A stretch of 64,000 nucleotides of DNA from Gossypium raimondii (Eukaryota; Streptophyta; Magnoliopsida; Malvales; Malvaceae). Within the stretch, counting starts at the first letter, position 1; each line of letters starts with the position of its first letter. The position numbers were made by a program, and so were the translations under genes. The notes beneath the pieces were generated by a model. The model was not told the DNA's origin, did not search any database, and saw only the letters and a program-made list of their open reading frames with translations. Location of the stretch: positions 7,130,001 to 7,194,000 of the forward strand of contig NC_068569.1 of NCBI RefSeq assembly GCF_025698545.1. Direction: 5' to 3'. This document shows positions 15,078 to 25,367 of this stretch, piece after piece.

Positions 15078-16650
15078 ATGGCGAAGCGAGAGCTATCCAG
15101 TACTTTGAGGGGCTTGAAGGTAATAATATAAGAGAAAAAAAATTCTTAGTATTATTTTTCCCCTTGATAATTGAGGTTGTTTTTTGCTTTAATTTATCTG
15201 TTTTTTTTTTTTGATTTTCTTCTTAATTTGCCAAAAAAAAGACGTTGTAATATAGATTCTGGAGTTCCAAATATTTGAGATTTGAACTTGGCCTTGTTTT
15301 AATTCATAGGGGTTTTGCTTATTTTTTAAATTCTTTTGAAGATGGAAAAAGCAAATAAACCTTTTAACTTGTTTGAGTTCTGTTTTATATTCTACTTCAT
15401 GCTATAATAGTTCATGCAAAGGGCAGCTCAGAGAGAGGAGACAGTGAAAAAGGAAGAAGAGGTTAAACCTGAAGGGATTAGTACTATTACTAGAAAATGG
15501 TATTAAAATTTCCACCCTTTATTTATGAATTATCTTAAATCTGTAAATTATTTTAAACATTATTCTTTTTTAAGCGATTGTTCAGATTTAGGTTCTTCTG
15601 CATCCAATACGATTGTATGATCGCATATAGGGTATACTTCGTTTGTTCCATGAACTTATACTGTGAGAGAGAAAACTAAGAGTCCATCTATGTTTGTTTC
15701 CTGGGATTTAAAAGATTCTTGCAATGCCAATCATTGGACTAGATCCTTGATAATTATATTTTTGTGTAGGACAAAATTTCTGGTGTCCAGAATATAAAGA
15801 AAGAGGGATCTTTGTAAAATTGGTTTGCGAGGATGTAATTACTTGTTGCATCTGCTCGCTTGTGAACTTTTCCTAGTTTCAATTTGTTTCGACTACAATT
15901 TATATTTGCAAACTTTCAGTGTGGTGATTATAGAAGGGGATCCTCATCCTGGAGCAACTGTTGGGCGGATGTCATTTCGAAGTTTCAATCCTTCTATTGA
16001 TGTGAGTTTATGGGCCATCTGAACTGATAATTTTCTCTAACGACTTTTCACTTTGCTGTTATCTTGTTGCTTATGTCCTTACATGAACGCCTTGTCTTGT
16101 TAGAAACTGAATGAAGAAGCATCAAATGTGTCTCGGCTGGATGCCTCTGGTGGAAGAACTTTGTCTAGGTTGGTCTTCTTCTTTTTTTTCTCCAGGGCTG
16201 CTGTAAATGTTTTGTTGTTTCCTCCAAGTTTTTGAAAATTATGTTGCAGTATTGTGTTGTAATTATATAAGTCTAAGAAAGGATCTTTAATTTGGATGAA
16301 AATCCAACATCAAATATTGGTAAGGGGCGTAGAGAAGAAATATGGGCATGTTGAGATGGAAATGCTAGTGGCATGTAGGCTTAGTTCGCTTTGAGTGGCA
16401 TGTGTTTGCACAAGATGTGAATTTTTATCTGACATTTGGTTCCTTGAATTGAAACAGTGAAAATGGATCTGCATCTGAAGCAACTCACTCAAAAGTTGGC
16501 ACTGATAAACATGAAGGTAATGGAGACCTTAAGAGAAAACAATCTGACATTCAATCTACCCCTAGCAGCGGTAAAGCCTCATCCAAAAAGCAGTCAAAGC
16601 GTGAGAAACTGGACTGGAATGTTCTCAGGCCACCAAAGCCTAATAGGTGA
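15078..16650 (+). CDS. MPP6: M-phase phosphoprotein 6 (MPP6), nuclear exosome cofactor
   Basis: Five exons give 156 residues: 15078-15119, 15411-15499, 15920-16001, 16104-16168 and 16458-16650, all with GT-AG introns and consistent phase. The N-terminus MAKRELSSTLRGLKFMQRA is the conserved MPP6 opening. The hallmark block GRMSFRSFNP is at residues 59-68, after the plant-type VVIIEGDPHPGAT. The C-terminus is Lys/Ser-rich and ends NVLRPPKPNR. In yeast and animals Mpp6 is a small RNA-binding protein that docks on the nuclear RNA exosome and helps recruit the helicase Mtr4 for 5.8S rRNA maturation and RNA surveillance; plant orthologues are shorter on functional data. The last codons 'aataggtga' could mimic a donor site, but the plant protein usually ends here. 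A solo LTR lies 280 bp past the stop. Confidence 0.88.
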
Positions 16651-18314
16651 TCTTAATTAAGAAATTGTCTTCAACATAGTGTGGCGATTAGTATTACTTT
16701 TCAGGGTTCTCATGAACGTGTAACGTTATCTCATATTATTAAAGCTCAGCCTTGTTAACTTTCAAATTTGTTTATTGAAGATAATTTTTATCTCCATCCC
16801 TACTAAATTAAGCTTATTCAAGTTATAGTGACAAACAGTTTTAATAAGCTTCCAGCTTTGCCTGCCTGTTGCAATCTTATGAATGCTATAATTTTCTTCA
16901 AAATATTAAACATTGATGAAGTATATCTGTGTAACAGCTCAATTTTTCAGTGATGTCGGAAACAGTGGTTCGAGGCCACCAAATTCGGTAAGTAAGTTCG
17001 TAAATATTATTATTTAATATTTACGAGTCAAATATGGTTTTAAAAAGGTTTTTGAATTAGTAATTTTTGTTTTATAATGATTTATTAGGTCAAGTGATTT
17101 TAGAAAATGAGGTATCGGGATCTCGTTTTTATAAATTGAGCCGTAAATAGTTTTATAAATATTTACGGAGTGTCATTAAGATGATATTAAAGTTTCGTTG
17201 AGATAATTAATTAATGAAAATGATTAAATTGAAAAGGTATAAAACTTGTTAAATATAATAATTAGGTGATTAAATGACTTAATTAATAAATAAAGGACTT
17301 AAATAATAAATGTACCTAAATTTAATGGATGAGGCAGCATAAGAGAAAAAATAATAAAATAAAGATATTCAATGACAAAATTGTAATTTTGGTGAAATTA
17401 AAATAAAACAAATTTGAAATTAGAAAGTTTCTAGACATTTTCCTCTTCAATTTTCGGTTCAAAACAAACATAGAAGAGATTTTAAGCTGGTTCTTCAATT
17501 TTTGCTTCAATTCTTCCTGTTTTTGTAATTTTATGTTTTTGAGATTGTTACAATTAGGTCCAACTAAACCTTACCTTAGTTTTGACTTTATTAAAAATTT
17601 GGAAGTTTCCATTGATAAATATTAGATGTTTTTGATGAATAATATGGATTTAGAGCTTTAATCATGTTGTATGATGATTTTATAAAGTGATTTTGTTAAA
17701 TATTGATTTTAGGATTAAATTGTGAAAATGTTAAAAATATAAGGGTTTGTTGTGAAATTATTGCATAAATGGGATGTTTTGAATATCATGAACATTCAGC
17801 TAGCTTGAGTTTGTATTAAAATGATTAATTTACATGTTTTGGGCTTAGGGACTAAATTGAATAAAAGTAACACTTTAGGGTAATTTTATAAATATGTCAA
17901 AAATAACCAAATTGCATGAAATGAATTGTTTTGTTGTCTAAACTAATATATGGAATGAAAATATTAATTTAGATCAAGGTCGAGTGGAAAATCGAGAAAA
18001 TAAAAATTACCAAAATGCCCCGAATATTAATATTTCTGTAATTTAACCAGGTAAGTTTATATGAACTGTATTCTATAAAATTTTGATTAAAGTGAATGTT
18101 AATTGGTGATTGGTATTATATATATGTTCTATTGTTGGAATTAAATTATTGTTGGAAATATATTATCGAATTTAATATTCAATTTGGATTGAACGCGAAA
18201 TTTGAGTACATTTTTAATTTGGTGTATCATGGTATTGGAAGGAGACAACGACATTTACCCAAGTAAACCGAGGTTCAACATTTGTTGCGAACTCTCGTGT
18301 TTTACTTTTTGTTC

Positions 18315-18385
18315 AGCTCTTACGAGCTTCTGTTCAGCTTTCGAGCTTCTGTTGGTGTATTCAGGAGGACTAGCTCTTATGAGCT
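18315..18385. repeat. Dyad cassette in solo LTR 1
   Basis: Three short inverted repeats occur in quick succession: AGCTCTTACGAGCT (18315-18328), AGCTTTCGAGCT (18336-18347) and AGCTCTTATGAGCT (18372-18385). The solo LTR at 28995-31627 has an expanded version at the matching place. Confidence 0.75.
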
Positions 18386-19424
18386 TTTGTTAGCGATGTA
18401 CTCTTATCCGTAAGTTGTTCTTCGATTTGGGAAAGTCTTGGTAAAGTGATTTATTTAATGAATTTGAAAGTTATCCAACAATATTCTAAATGGTTCAACG
18501 GTAAGAGAATGATATACATGAAATACAAACTAATACAGGTATATACATGAAATACATGGAAATGATGGTACATGATATATTGATATGTAATGATATATTG
18601 AAATGGATGATATATGTATATGAAGAAATGGTAAGAGAATGATATGTATCATGACATGAACATATACGAATATCTTTGATATGTTGATACATGGAAATTA
18701 TGTAAGTTGAGACGAGTAATAAACTTAAGTGTGACATGTTGAGATAATAAGATTATCGATGTTGAATTTATATGAAATATGTTCAAGTATGCTAACAAGT
18801 GTTGTTGTTTGATGCTTAGGCAAATGCCAAGTTGTTGGTTGAATGGTAATATGTTTAATTATAAGTTGTATTGAAACGGTAAGTATTCAAATGAAAATAT
18901 GCTTGAGCTCATGAAAGAGTGGTAATGTTTAAAGTTATTTAAAATCTTAATTTGCTAGGGATGATATGTATAAGTGATGCTGTGGATTTATCCACCTTGT
19001 GAATTGTTGAATATAGCTTCATGAATCTTGTGGTCTCGATATTGGATTGTTCTTGATATGTATAAATTTCATATTTGAAATGAATTGATATGATTAAAGT
19101 TTATACGAGCTTACTAAGCATTCATTGCTTACGTAGTTGTTTTCCTTTACTTTCAGATTATCGGAAGCTCAATTGGGTTAGAAGCTTGTCGGAGTTATAT
19201 CACACTATCCATCAGCTCTATCGGTACTTTCGGATGTTTTAATTTTGGTTATAATGACATATATAAGTATTTTGTTTAATGTTGGCCTATATGTAATTTG
19301 TTGAGATTAGTCACTTATTTTGGCTTGTTTTGGTTGCCTAATTATGGCTTGTTGATATGCATAATGTTGATTGTAGGTTGACACAAAATTGAGTGAGAAA
19401 TATGGCTTGTAAAATGACCTATTT

Positions 19425-19665
19425 TCGTCCACACGGGCAAAGACACGGGCGTGTGTCTCAACCGTGTGTGACACACGGCCAGGTGACACGGTCGTGTGTC
19501 TCTTGTATCTTTTAAAGAGTGCAAGTTAGTATATTCACACAGCCTGGTACATGGGCGTGTGGCTTGGCCGCGTGGCATAAGTCAGTGAGTTACATGGACG
19601 TGGACACGGGCTGAGACACAGCCGTGTGTTCCTATTTCGAATGTCCACACGGCCGTGTGACCCTT
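19425..19665. repeat. Cluster of ACACGG/CCGTGT dyads in solo LTR 1
   Basis: Many copies of 'acacgg' and its complement 'ccgtgt' are packed here, including the perfect palindrome CACACGGCCGTGTG at 19646-19659. The other two solo LTRs keep only one or two copies, near 27155-27190 and 29184-29213. Confidence 0.8.
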
Positions 19666-20225
19666 GCAGTGTTGAAAATTTTAAATGTTTCCGAAAATTT
19701 TTCTGAATTTTTGATTTAGTCCCGATTTGTTTATAATGCGTAATTTGGGTCTCGATGGCTCGTTTAAGGGACAATATGTATGATTTTGATTGGTTTTTGA
19801 CATGAATGCTACGTGGTATGAAATGTTTGCATTTTCTGTCTATTTGATTTGTAAACTCTGGTAATGCTCCGTAATCTTGTTTCGGCGACGGATTCGGGTT
19901 AGGGATGTTACAATATGATTATGAATAATGATCACAAAAAAATTGTCAAAACTCCCAATATCATTGTCTAGTTTCACTATCAGTTACCTACAAACATGGG
20001 AAAAAGGAAAAGACAAAAAAGCTTAGGATTGTTTGCTATCTACATGCTTGATGCGAAACGAGCTTTAAGCCACATGCAACGACCCTTCTTAGAGTTGATA
20101 TTTTACAAACATTACCAAACAGATAGGTGACTAAATTTATACAACAAGCGAGTCTTCACATCAGATGACCCCTATTACGGCTATGATTTGCTGGTTTAAC
20201 GGCCTTAACTAACTATTACTCCTCA

Positions 20226-22190
20226 TCACAGATACGGCTCATTCTTAACAGGTTTCCAAAAAGAAAGGGCATAAATAACTCTCCCTTTCCATCCCTGTAG
20301 CATCCACCGGCCATCTACGTCTACAGAAAAATCCCTATGATAATTACATTGGACCATATTCCTCACCTTCTTCATGAGCTGTTGTTCCAATGGCGCCTGC
20401 TTGAACCCTGCCTTCAGAGTCCTCGCTTGCCATTGCTTATACGTCTCCGGTCTTTCAACCCTCTCACTACCCTCGCATGCAACCACATTCATAACGTCCC
20501 TTCCAAGCACTTCCTTCTCATACATCATCCTTTCTGCATCTTCCCTACAAACATTAGCTTCAAATATATCGAACTGAGCAGAGAAATGGAAGAGGGCTTC
20601 TCGGAACCTAGTGACGAAGAAGGGAGCATTATATGTCCCATTTGCAACCCCGTGGATGAATATCGCTGGGTTAATGCTTTTGATCAGTTTCAGAACAGTG
20701 TCCCTCGCACTGGTCGGCGCCATTGTATCATCCGGAAGGTTCTTTAGCCGATACATGCAGTTAACAACAACCACTTCGTCGTAATTAATCTTTAGTTCTT
20801 CAAGTTGGATGGTTTCCCATTTCTTTGCTATCACGTTGTACTCAAACGGGACATTGAATCTCTCACAATACCTTTTCAAGCGACGCCCCGTCTCTTCCAC
20901 CCTTTCTGCAGGTCGAAAACCTGGTTGGGGGAACTCAATACCGGTAATACGAAGCTTGGGAGGTCCACCGGCCCTTGCTGAGAGACGCTGGATAAGGCAA
21001 GGCCATTGGAACCCATAGCAAATGCCGAAATCAACGATGTGGAGCGTGGTTGCCATTTCTGCAACTTCCATTATCTTTTTATTGGCGCAAAAATTCGACA
21101 TTTTCTTAAAAGGGCAAGCTAAAAGATAGACGCCGTAAGCTTTTAAGACATCAGCAGCGGAAGTCTTGTTGCTTCCCAGATGTAAATACGATGGTGCTCC
21201 CTTGCCAGCCAAACGCGTTTGAAGTGCATTACCAAAGTAATGTGCTAATCTTTGGGTTCCATCTCCAGAATCAGAAGAGTGTTGACTTATCTGTTTCAGC
21301 AGCTCATTGGCAGTTCTTTGGTCATTAATGGCTACAGATTGTGCACATTGAGTTAGGAGACTCCACAAATCCACCACTTCACTTCTTTTACTGCTTTTCT
21401 TCCTGCGTGACCCTGTTCCGCCATTGATAGACCCTTTCAGCTGCGCATTCTTCGGGGAGTTCCCGTTAAGAGAAAACTTCGGAGAGACCTCATTTTCACC
21501 TTTGCAAAGCAGTACCTCGTCGAATATGTCTGACTGTTCTGAATCTTCAAGTGAAGTTGCAGATTGCTTGCTTATCCTACCTTCTTCCAAATAATCACCA
21601 TCCTCACGCTGATAATTTTTCCTTCCCTTTGAACTTAATGGTGATTTATACCTTCCATCAGGAACACAAGGCGATGATAGGCTGCTTTGTGGAGGCAAAA
21701 GCACCTTGTCACCACTGTGAGGGGACTCAGTAAAAGGCTCAGATAAAGAGGTTCTTTCAAGAGAACCATACATCCCAGTACTCGATTTAACCGAGTTGGT
21801 GCCAGTAATATTATAGCTGTTACTGGTTTGAGTGAGATTATCGTCTGGGAATGGAGAGATGGGGTGGAGTGAAAGTGGATATTGGTGGCCAAGGACTTCA
21901 TAGAAGGATTTTTCAGCAGCTTGGAGAGCTAAACAATCCTGCAACATGCACGACTTTTCCTGCAGGTCTTCTTCCATTAGCATCTCATTTATGTACTTGA
22001 GCATCTCATTGGCGAAAGGAATATTATCAAGCGGATGTCCTTGGACACAGCTGCCTGATGATGAAGCATAACCATCAGGAGACTCTGGACTACCCTCTTT
22101 AAACCCATTAACTAGGTTGTGATTTGTATACATTGGCTCTGACCCATTATCAAAGTTGAACCGAGGAAAATCTTGGAATAGTGTGTCCAT
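20226..22190 (-). CDS. GRAS transcription regulator, LISCL (SCL9/14/33) type
   Basis: An intronless coding frame of 654 residues starting at ATG 22190 (MDTLFQDFPRF). The N-terminal half has the acidic/hydrophobic block typical of LISCL proteins, 'MLKYINEMLMEEDLQEKS' near 63-80 followed by CMLQDCLALQAAEKSFYEVL. The GRAS domain runs from about 273 to the end: leucine-rich region from VDLWSLLTQCAQ, a VHIID-type LHIVDFG at 383-389, a second leucine-rich region, PFYRE-type sequence, and a C-terminal SAW block with 'GWKGRVIYALSFWKP'. Family members are nuclear co-regulators; Arabidopsis SCL14 partners with TGA bZIP factors in xenobiotic and stress detoxification. The exact orthologue is unclear. 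A second, damaged copy lies 10 kb away in the same orientation. It is convergent with MPP6, with solo LTR 1 between their 3' ends. Confidence 0.92.
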   Translation of the reverse strand: MDTLFQDFPRFNFDNGSEPMYTNHNLVNGFKEGSPESPDGYASSSGSCVQGHPLDNIPFANEMLKYINEMLMEEDLQEKSCMLQDCLALQAAEKSFYEVLGHQYPLSLHPISPFPDDNLTQTSNSYNITGTNSVKSSTGMYGSLERTSLSEPFTESPHSGDKVLLPPQSSLSSPCVPDGRYKSPLSSKGRKNYQREDGDYLEEGRISKQSATSLEDSEQSDIFDEVLLCKGENEVSPKFSLNGNSPKNAQLKGSINGGTGSRRKKSSKRSEVVDLWSLLTQCAQSVAINDQRTANELLKQISQHSSDSGDGTQRLAHYFGNALQTRLAGKGAPSYLHLGSNKTSAADVLKAYGVYLLACPFKKMSNFCANKKIMEVAEMATTLHIVDFGICYGFQWPCLIQRLSARAGGPPKLRITGIEFPQPGFRPAERVEETGRRLKRYCERFNVPFEYNVIAKKWETIQLEELKINYDEVVVVNCMYRLKNLPDDTMAPTSARDTVLKLIKSINPAIFIHGVANGTYNAPFFVTRFREALFHFSAQFDIFEANVCREDAERMMYEKEVLGRDVMNVVACEGSERVERPETYKQWQARTLKAGFKQAPLEQQLMKKVRNMVQCNYHRDFSVDVDGRWMLQGWKGRVIYALSFWKPVKNEPYL

Positions 22191-22290
22191 ATAAAGCTAG
22201 AAATTAACTTCTCTGATACAAAACGATCCGACTGAAATCGGATTGAATGAAAAGAAGGAAAATACTAAAACCTGACCTACCTGATCTTGT
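22191..22290 (-). other. Probable intron in the 5' leader of the GRAS gene
   Basis: On the minus strand a strong donor-like site (ATCAG followed by GTAGGT) lies near 22285, with acceptor-like 'tttgtatcag' and 'gatttcag' sites between it and the ATG. A leader intron immediately before the start codon is common in this GRAS subfamily. This is an inference from splice consensus alone. Confidence 0.4.
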
Positions 22291-22472
22291 TGGTTGCCAA
22301 GAATCTTGAGGGTGAAAACAAAAATGACGAGAGAGATGAATGTTGATTCAAGAAGCTAACAAGGCTAAGAATTGAAGTGAAGTAAAACTTGGGGGGAAAG
22401 TAGTCAAAGAGCTAAGTAAAGAAGCTATATAATTTTCGTAGTTTGAAGAAACGAAACTGAAGATGCACTTCA

Positions 22473-22480
22473 CTTATAAA
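22473..22480 (-). promoter_or_regulatory. Candidate TATA box of the GRAS gene
   Basis: The minus strand reads TTTATAAG about 285 bp upstream of the start codon, leaving room for a leader with one intron. There is no other support. Confidence 0.4.
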
Positions 22481-22639
22481 GCTCAACTTGATAAGCTTTG
22501 GAAAAGAAGCTTCGAGGAAACTACAGTTTGTGGCACAACAGCAGCCGCCTCCTACTCCGCGTTTTGAGACAAATTTTTTCGTGTCACCGGAGTCAAAAGG
22601 AGAAAATTTGATTTCATTGGAGACAGGCTTATTTCACCC

Positions 22640-25367
22640 CCCCTTCACTCACCTCTTGTTTTTATGATTTATTTTTTATAGAGTAAATGTCACTCATTAA
22701 TCCTATATCAATTTAATTTAAAAATCATTAAGATACTAATTTTTTATAGAATAATAAATATTAATACATAATTTATACTTATATTAAATTATTATTGAAT
22801 TTGTGTGACTAATTAATTAAATGTAAATTCAATTTAAAAATTATTAAAATATTATTACTTCTACAAAATAACAAATATTGATATAAAAGTATTTTTTTCC
22901 TTTTCGTGTTTTTAATAAAATAAAATTATAATAGAATTTCAACTACAGAGATATGAATTTTTTTAAAAATTAACTTAATTTTTATAAAGATTTTCTTTCA
23001 CAACTACAACAAGAGTGCAAAGCCGTCTGTTATTCTTATAACAATTACAGATATTTTTTCGTGCAAGAATTACAGACAATTTCCGGTAATAATTAAACTG
23101 TTAAAATAAATGCCTGACTTTTTAAAACCATTCGAATATAAATAATATTATTATAAAAGAAGAGACATTCATTTTAACCTCTATGAAATTAGGATAGTTT
23201 TATATTATTTGGTATATTTTACATAATTAATATTTTAATGATTCAGTAATTTAATTTATAGATATAATCATATTTTTCATGCATGTCAGTTTTTTATTTG
23301 ATCCAATATCTCTATCCTATCAATAGATTAAGGTCTATTCCATTACCTTTTCATTCATTAATATTTGATAGAATGGTTATCACCATTCAAATTTATAGGA
23401 CTCATGTGTGGCGCATCTATTAAACATAAAAATGAACTCATGAATGATGATTAATAATGATTTTTAAACCGGATCAAGCCGCCAGTTGACCAGTTCAATT
23501 AAAAACTATTAATTTTTTTAAAAAAAATCTGGTTCAATCGGCCCGCGATCTAACCGGTTCAAAGTCACTCTTTGGACTGATACCCTAATCGATTATAAAT
23601 CCAATCAGTTTGATCGGTTGGTCCGGTCAAGTTCAAACAATACTGATGATTAAACATGCAATGGATATTAATGGATGAAAAGTAATGGAGTGGAGCCAAA
23701 TCTCATATCGATCTAAAATAGTATATATATATATATTTATATTTATTTATTGAACAGTTGAAAGTTCTTTTACATAAAAATAAATAATTAAAAACTCTTA
23801 ATTTATATCAAATTTGACATGCATCATTTATATGAATGAAATATTTACATTAGTGTAAGTAGATCGGATCTCTCCTCGTTATAAAATATTTGTTAGATAT
23901 TGAAATTTAGTAAATCACAATAAAATTTTAAAAATAAAATAGATATATAAATGAACAGTTAAAACAATTTTCTAGTTTTGAAAAGTTAGTCTTGACCCAA
24001 ATAGTAGCAGTTAAATCTATTTGATTAAATTCAATTATTAGTCATGTACTATGTGTATAGTTGTAGATTTAGTCCATATTTTCAACTAAATCATTCTAAA
24101 TCTTTATATTTTCAAATTTTAAAATTTCAATCTTAACACAAATAACAATCATTAATCTATTAATTAAAATTTTAATAAATAAAATATTAAAATAAAATTA
24201 TACATAAAATAATATTTTTACCGCACCAAATTCATATAATACAATCAGCAAAGGCAATTGTGGACCATCACCAGAAGCGAATGCTTCCCTTCACCATTCA
24301 GTATTTGGAAAAGGGCATTTCGCTCAATTAGTAGAAAATTGTGATATCCATTGACCCCACCAAATATCATAAAGCATAAAGACAATATTCCCATGGCCGA
24401 GCCAAATAGAAAATCGCGGTATCTATTGAAGCCAAATAAATTAAACTCTTTGCTGTTGAAATTCAAAAAATAATTTATTTATTTCAATATCCATCATTTC
24501 TCTCTCAAAATTCTCATATTTTTATACCATCTTTAAATTTTTACAAAATAAAATAATTAATATTGGGTCTTCTTAATTTAATAATAACATTTGTTTCTAT
24601 TAATTAAATTTTAAAAAATATTAATATTTGATTTGTGCTAGATTAAAATTTTATGCAAGATTTATTTTTTATTGAATTATTTTGGAATGCTATTTTTGTA
24701 TGACATTTTGATTGGGTAATAAATGGTATTAACTCAAATCCTTGCATAAATTAAGAAGGTTAAATTTATTGAATATTAATTAGAAATTTAACATTTTTGT
24801 TTTAAATTATTATTGTCAATATGATTGCTTTGAATCTTGTATATGTGTTCATTTTGTATTTGACGTATTTTTTACTTATGATACAAATACTTGCAAATTG
24901 AAAAGAACAAAAAAAAACATTAGTTTTGTAATAATTTTACATTTAATTATATTATATATTAGTTGATCAAATTTTAATATTACATATTAATGCTTTTTCT
25001 ATTTTTAAATATATTTATTTTTCAAACTTTGATAATATAGTCAAAATTTTCTAATTCAGACTTATTGCATGAACACATATTAATTTATGGATATACATTT
25101 AATTATTTTTTTCAAATAATAACACATCATCAAAAAATTTAAAATTAATGTATTTATATAGATATTAATTTGAATATGAATGTATTAAAAAATCGAGTGA
25201 ACAGAATCCGTGTACTGTTCTGATAACTAAAGTGTTTATTTACGAGTGAATTGGATTCGAGTCGCGCTAATCATGTTATTGTTAGAGAAAATTAATGGCT
25301 AGGTTAACAAAAATTTGCATAAAATAACACCTACAGATTTCAATCATCCAATGATTCTCAATGCTCA
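22640..25367. other. AT-rich intergenic region before solo LTR 2
   Basis: No gene can be supported. The stretch includes AT-rich low complexity, a second ccggtt-type repeat at about 23466-23640, and a (TA)n run near 23720. Around 24245-24466 there is a less AT-rich block with a short open frame on the minus strand, which resembles no family I know and may be a decayed insertion. Confidence 0.5.
23466..23640. repeat. Dispersed ccggtt-type repeat, copy 2
   Basis: Contains 'aaccggatcaag', 'ctaaccggttcaaagtcact' and 'gatcggttggtccggtcaag'; its reverse complement parallels the stretch at 3375-3545. The same family is likely; boundaries are approximate. Confidence 0.4.

Larger units (their letters stand above)
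16930..19912 (+). mobile_element. Solo LTR 1 (2983 bp), long-LTR retrotransposon family
   Basis: It begins TGTAACAGCTC and ends GGGATGTTACA, the TG...CA ends of an LTR. Flanking words ATCTG (16925-16929) and ATATG (19913-19917) match at four of five positions, an aged target duplication. No internal region or second LTR flanks it, so it is a solo LTR left by recombination. Long LTRs of this kind are typical of Tekay/Del-type Ty3/gypsy chromoviruses, but with no internal part the superfamily is an inference. Landmarks shared with the other two copies are the 'tatttacggagtgtca' block, a dyad-rich cassette at 18313-18392, the 'ccgtaag..gttcttcgat' block, and a cluster of ACACGG/CCGTGT dyads. The strand label is only relative to the other copies. 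Confidence 0.85.

Noticed and set aside
16646-16655. Possible splice donor at the end of MPP6
   Set aside because: The in-frame TGA gives the expected plant MPP6 C-terminus, and no downstream exon is apparent before the solo LTR.
20337-20747. 136-codon plus-strand open frame opposite the GRAS gene
   Set aside because: It is an antisense shadow of a well-conserved GRAS domain.
24245-24466. 73-codon minus-strand frame in a less AT-rich block
   Set aside because: No similarity to any family I know and flanked by AT-rich repeats; likely chance or a decayed insertion.
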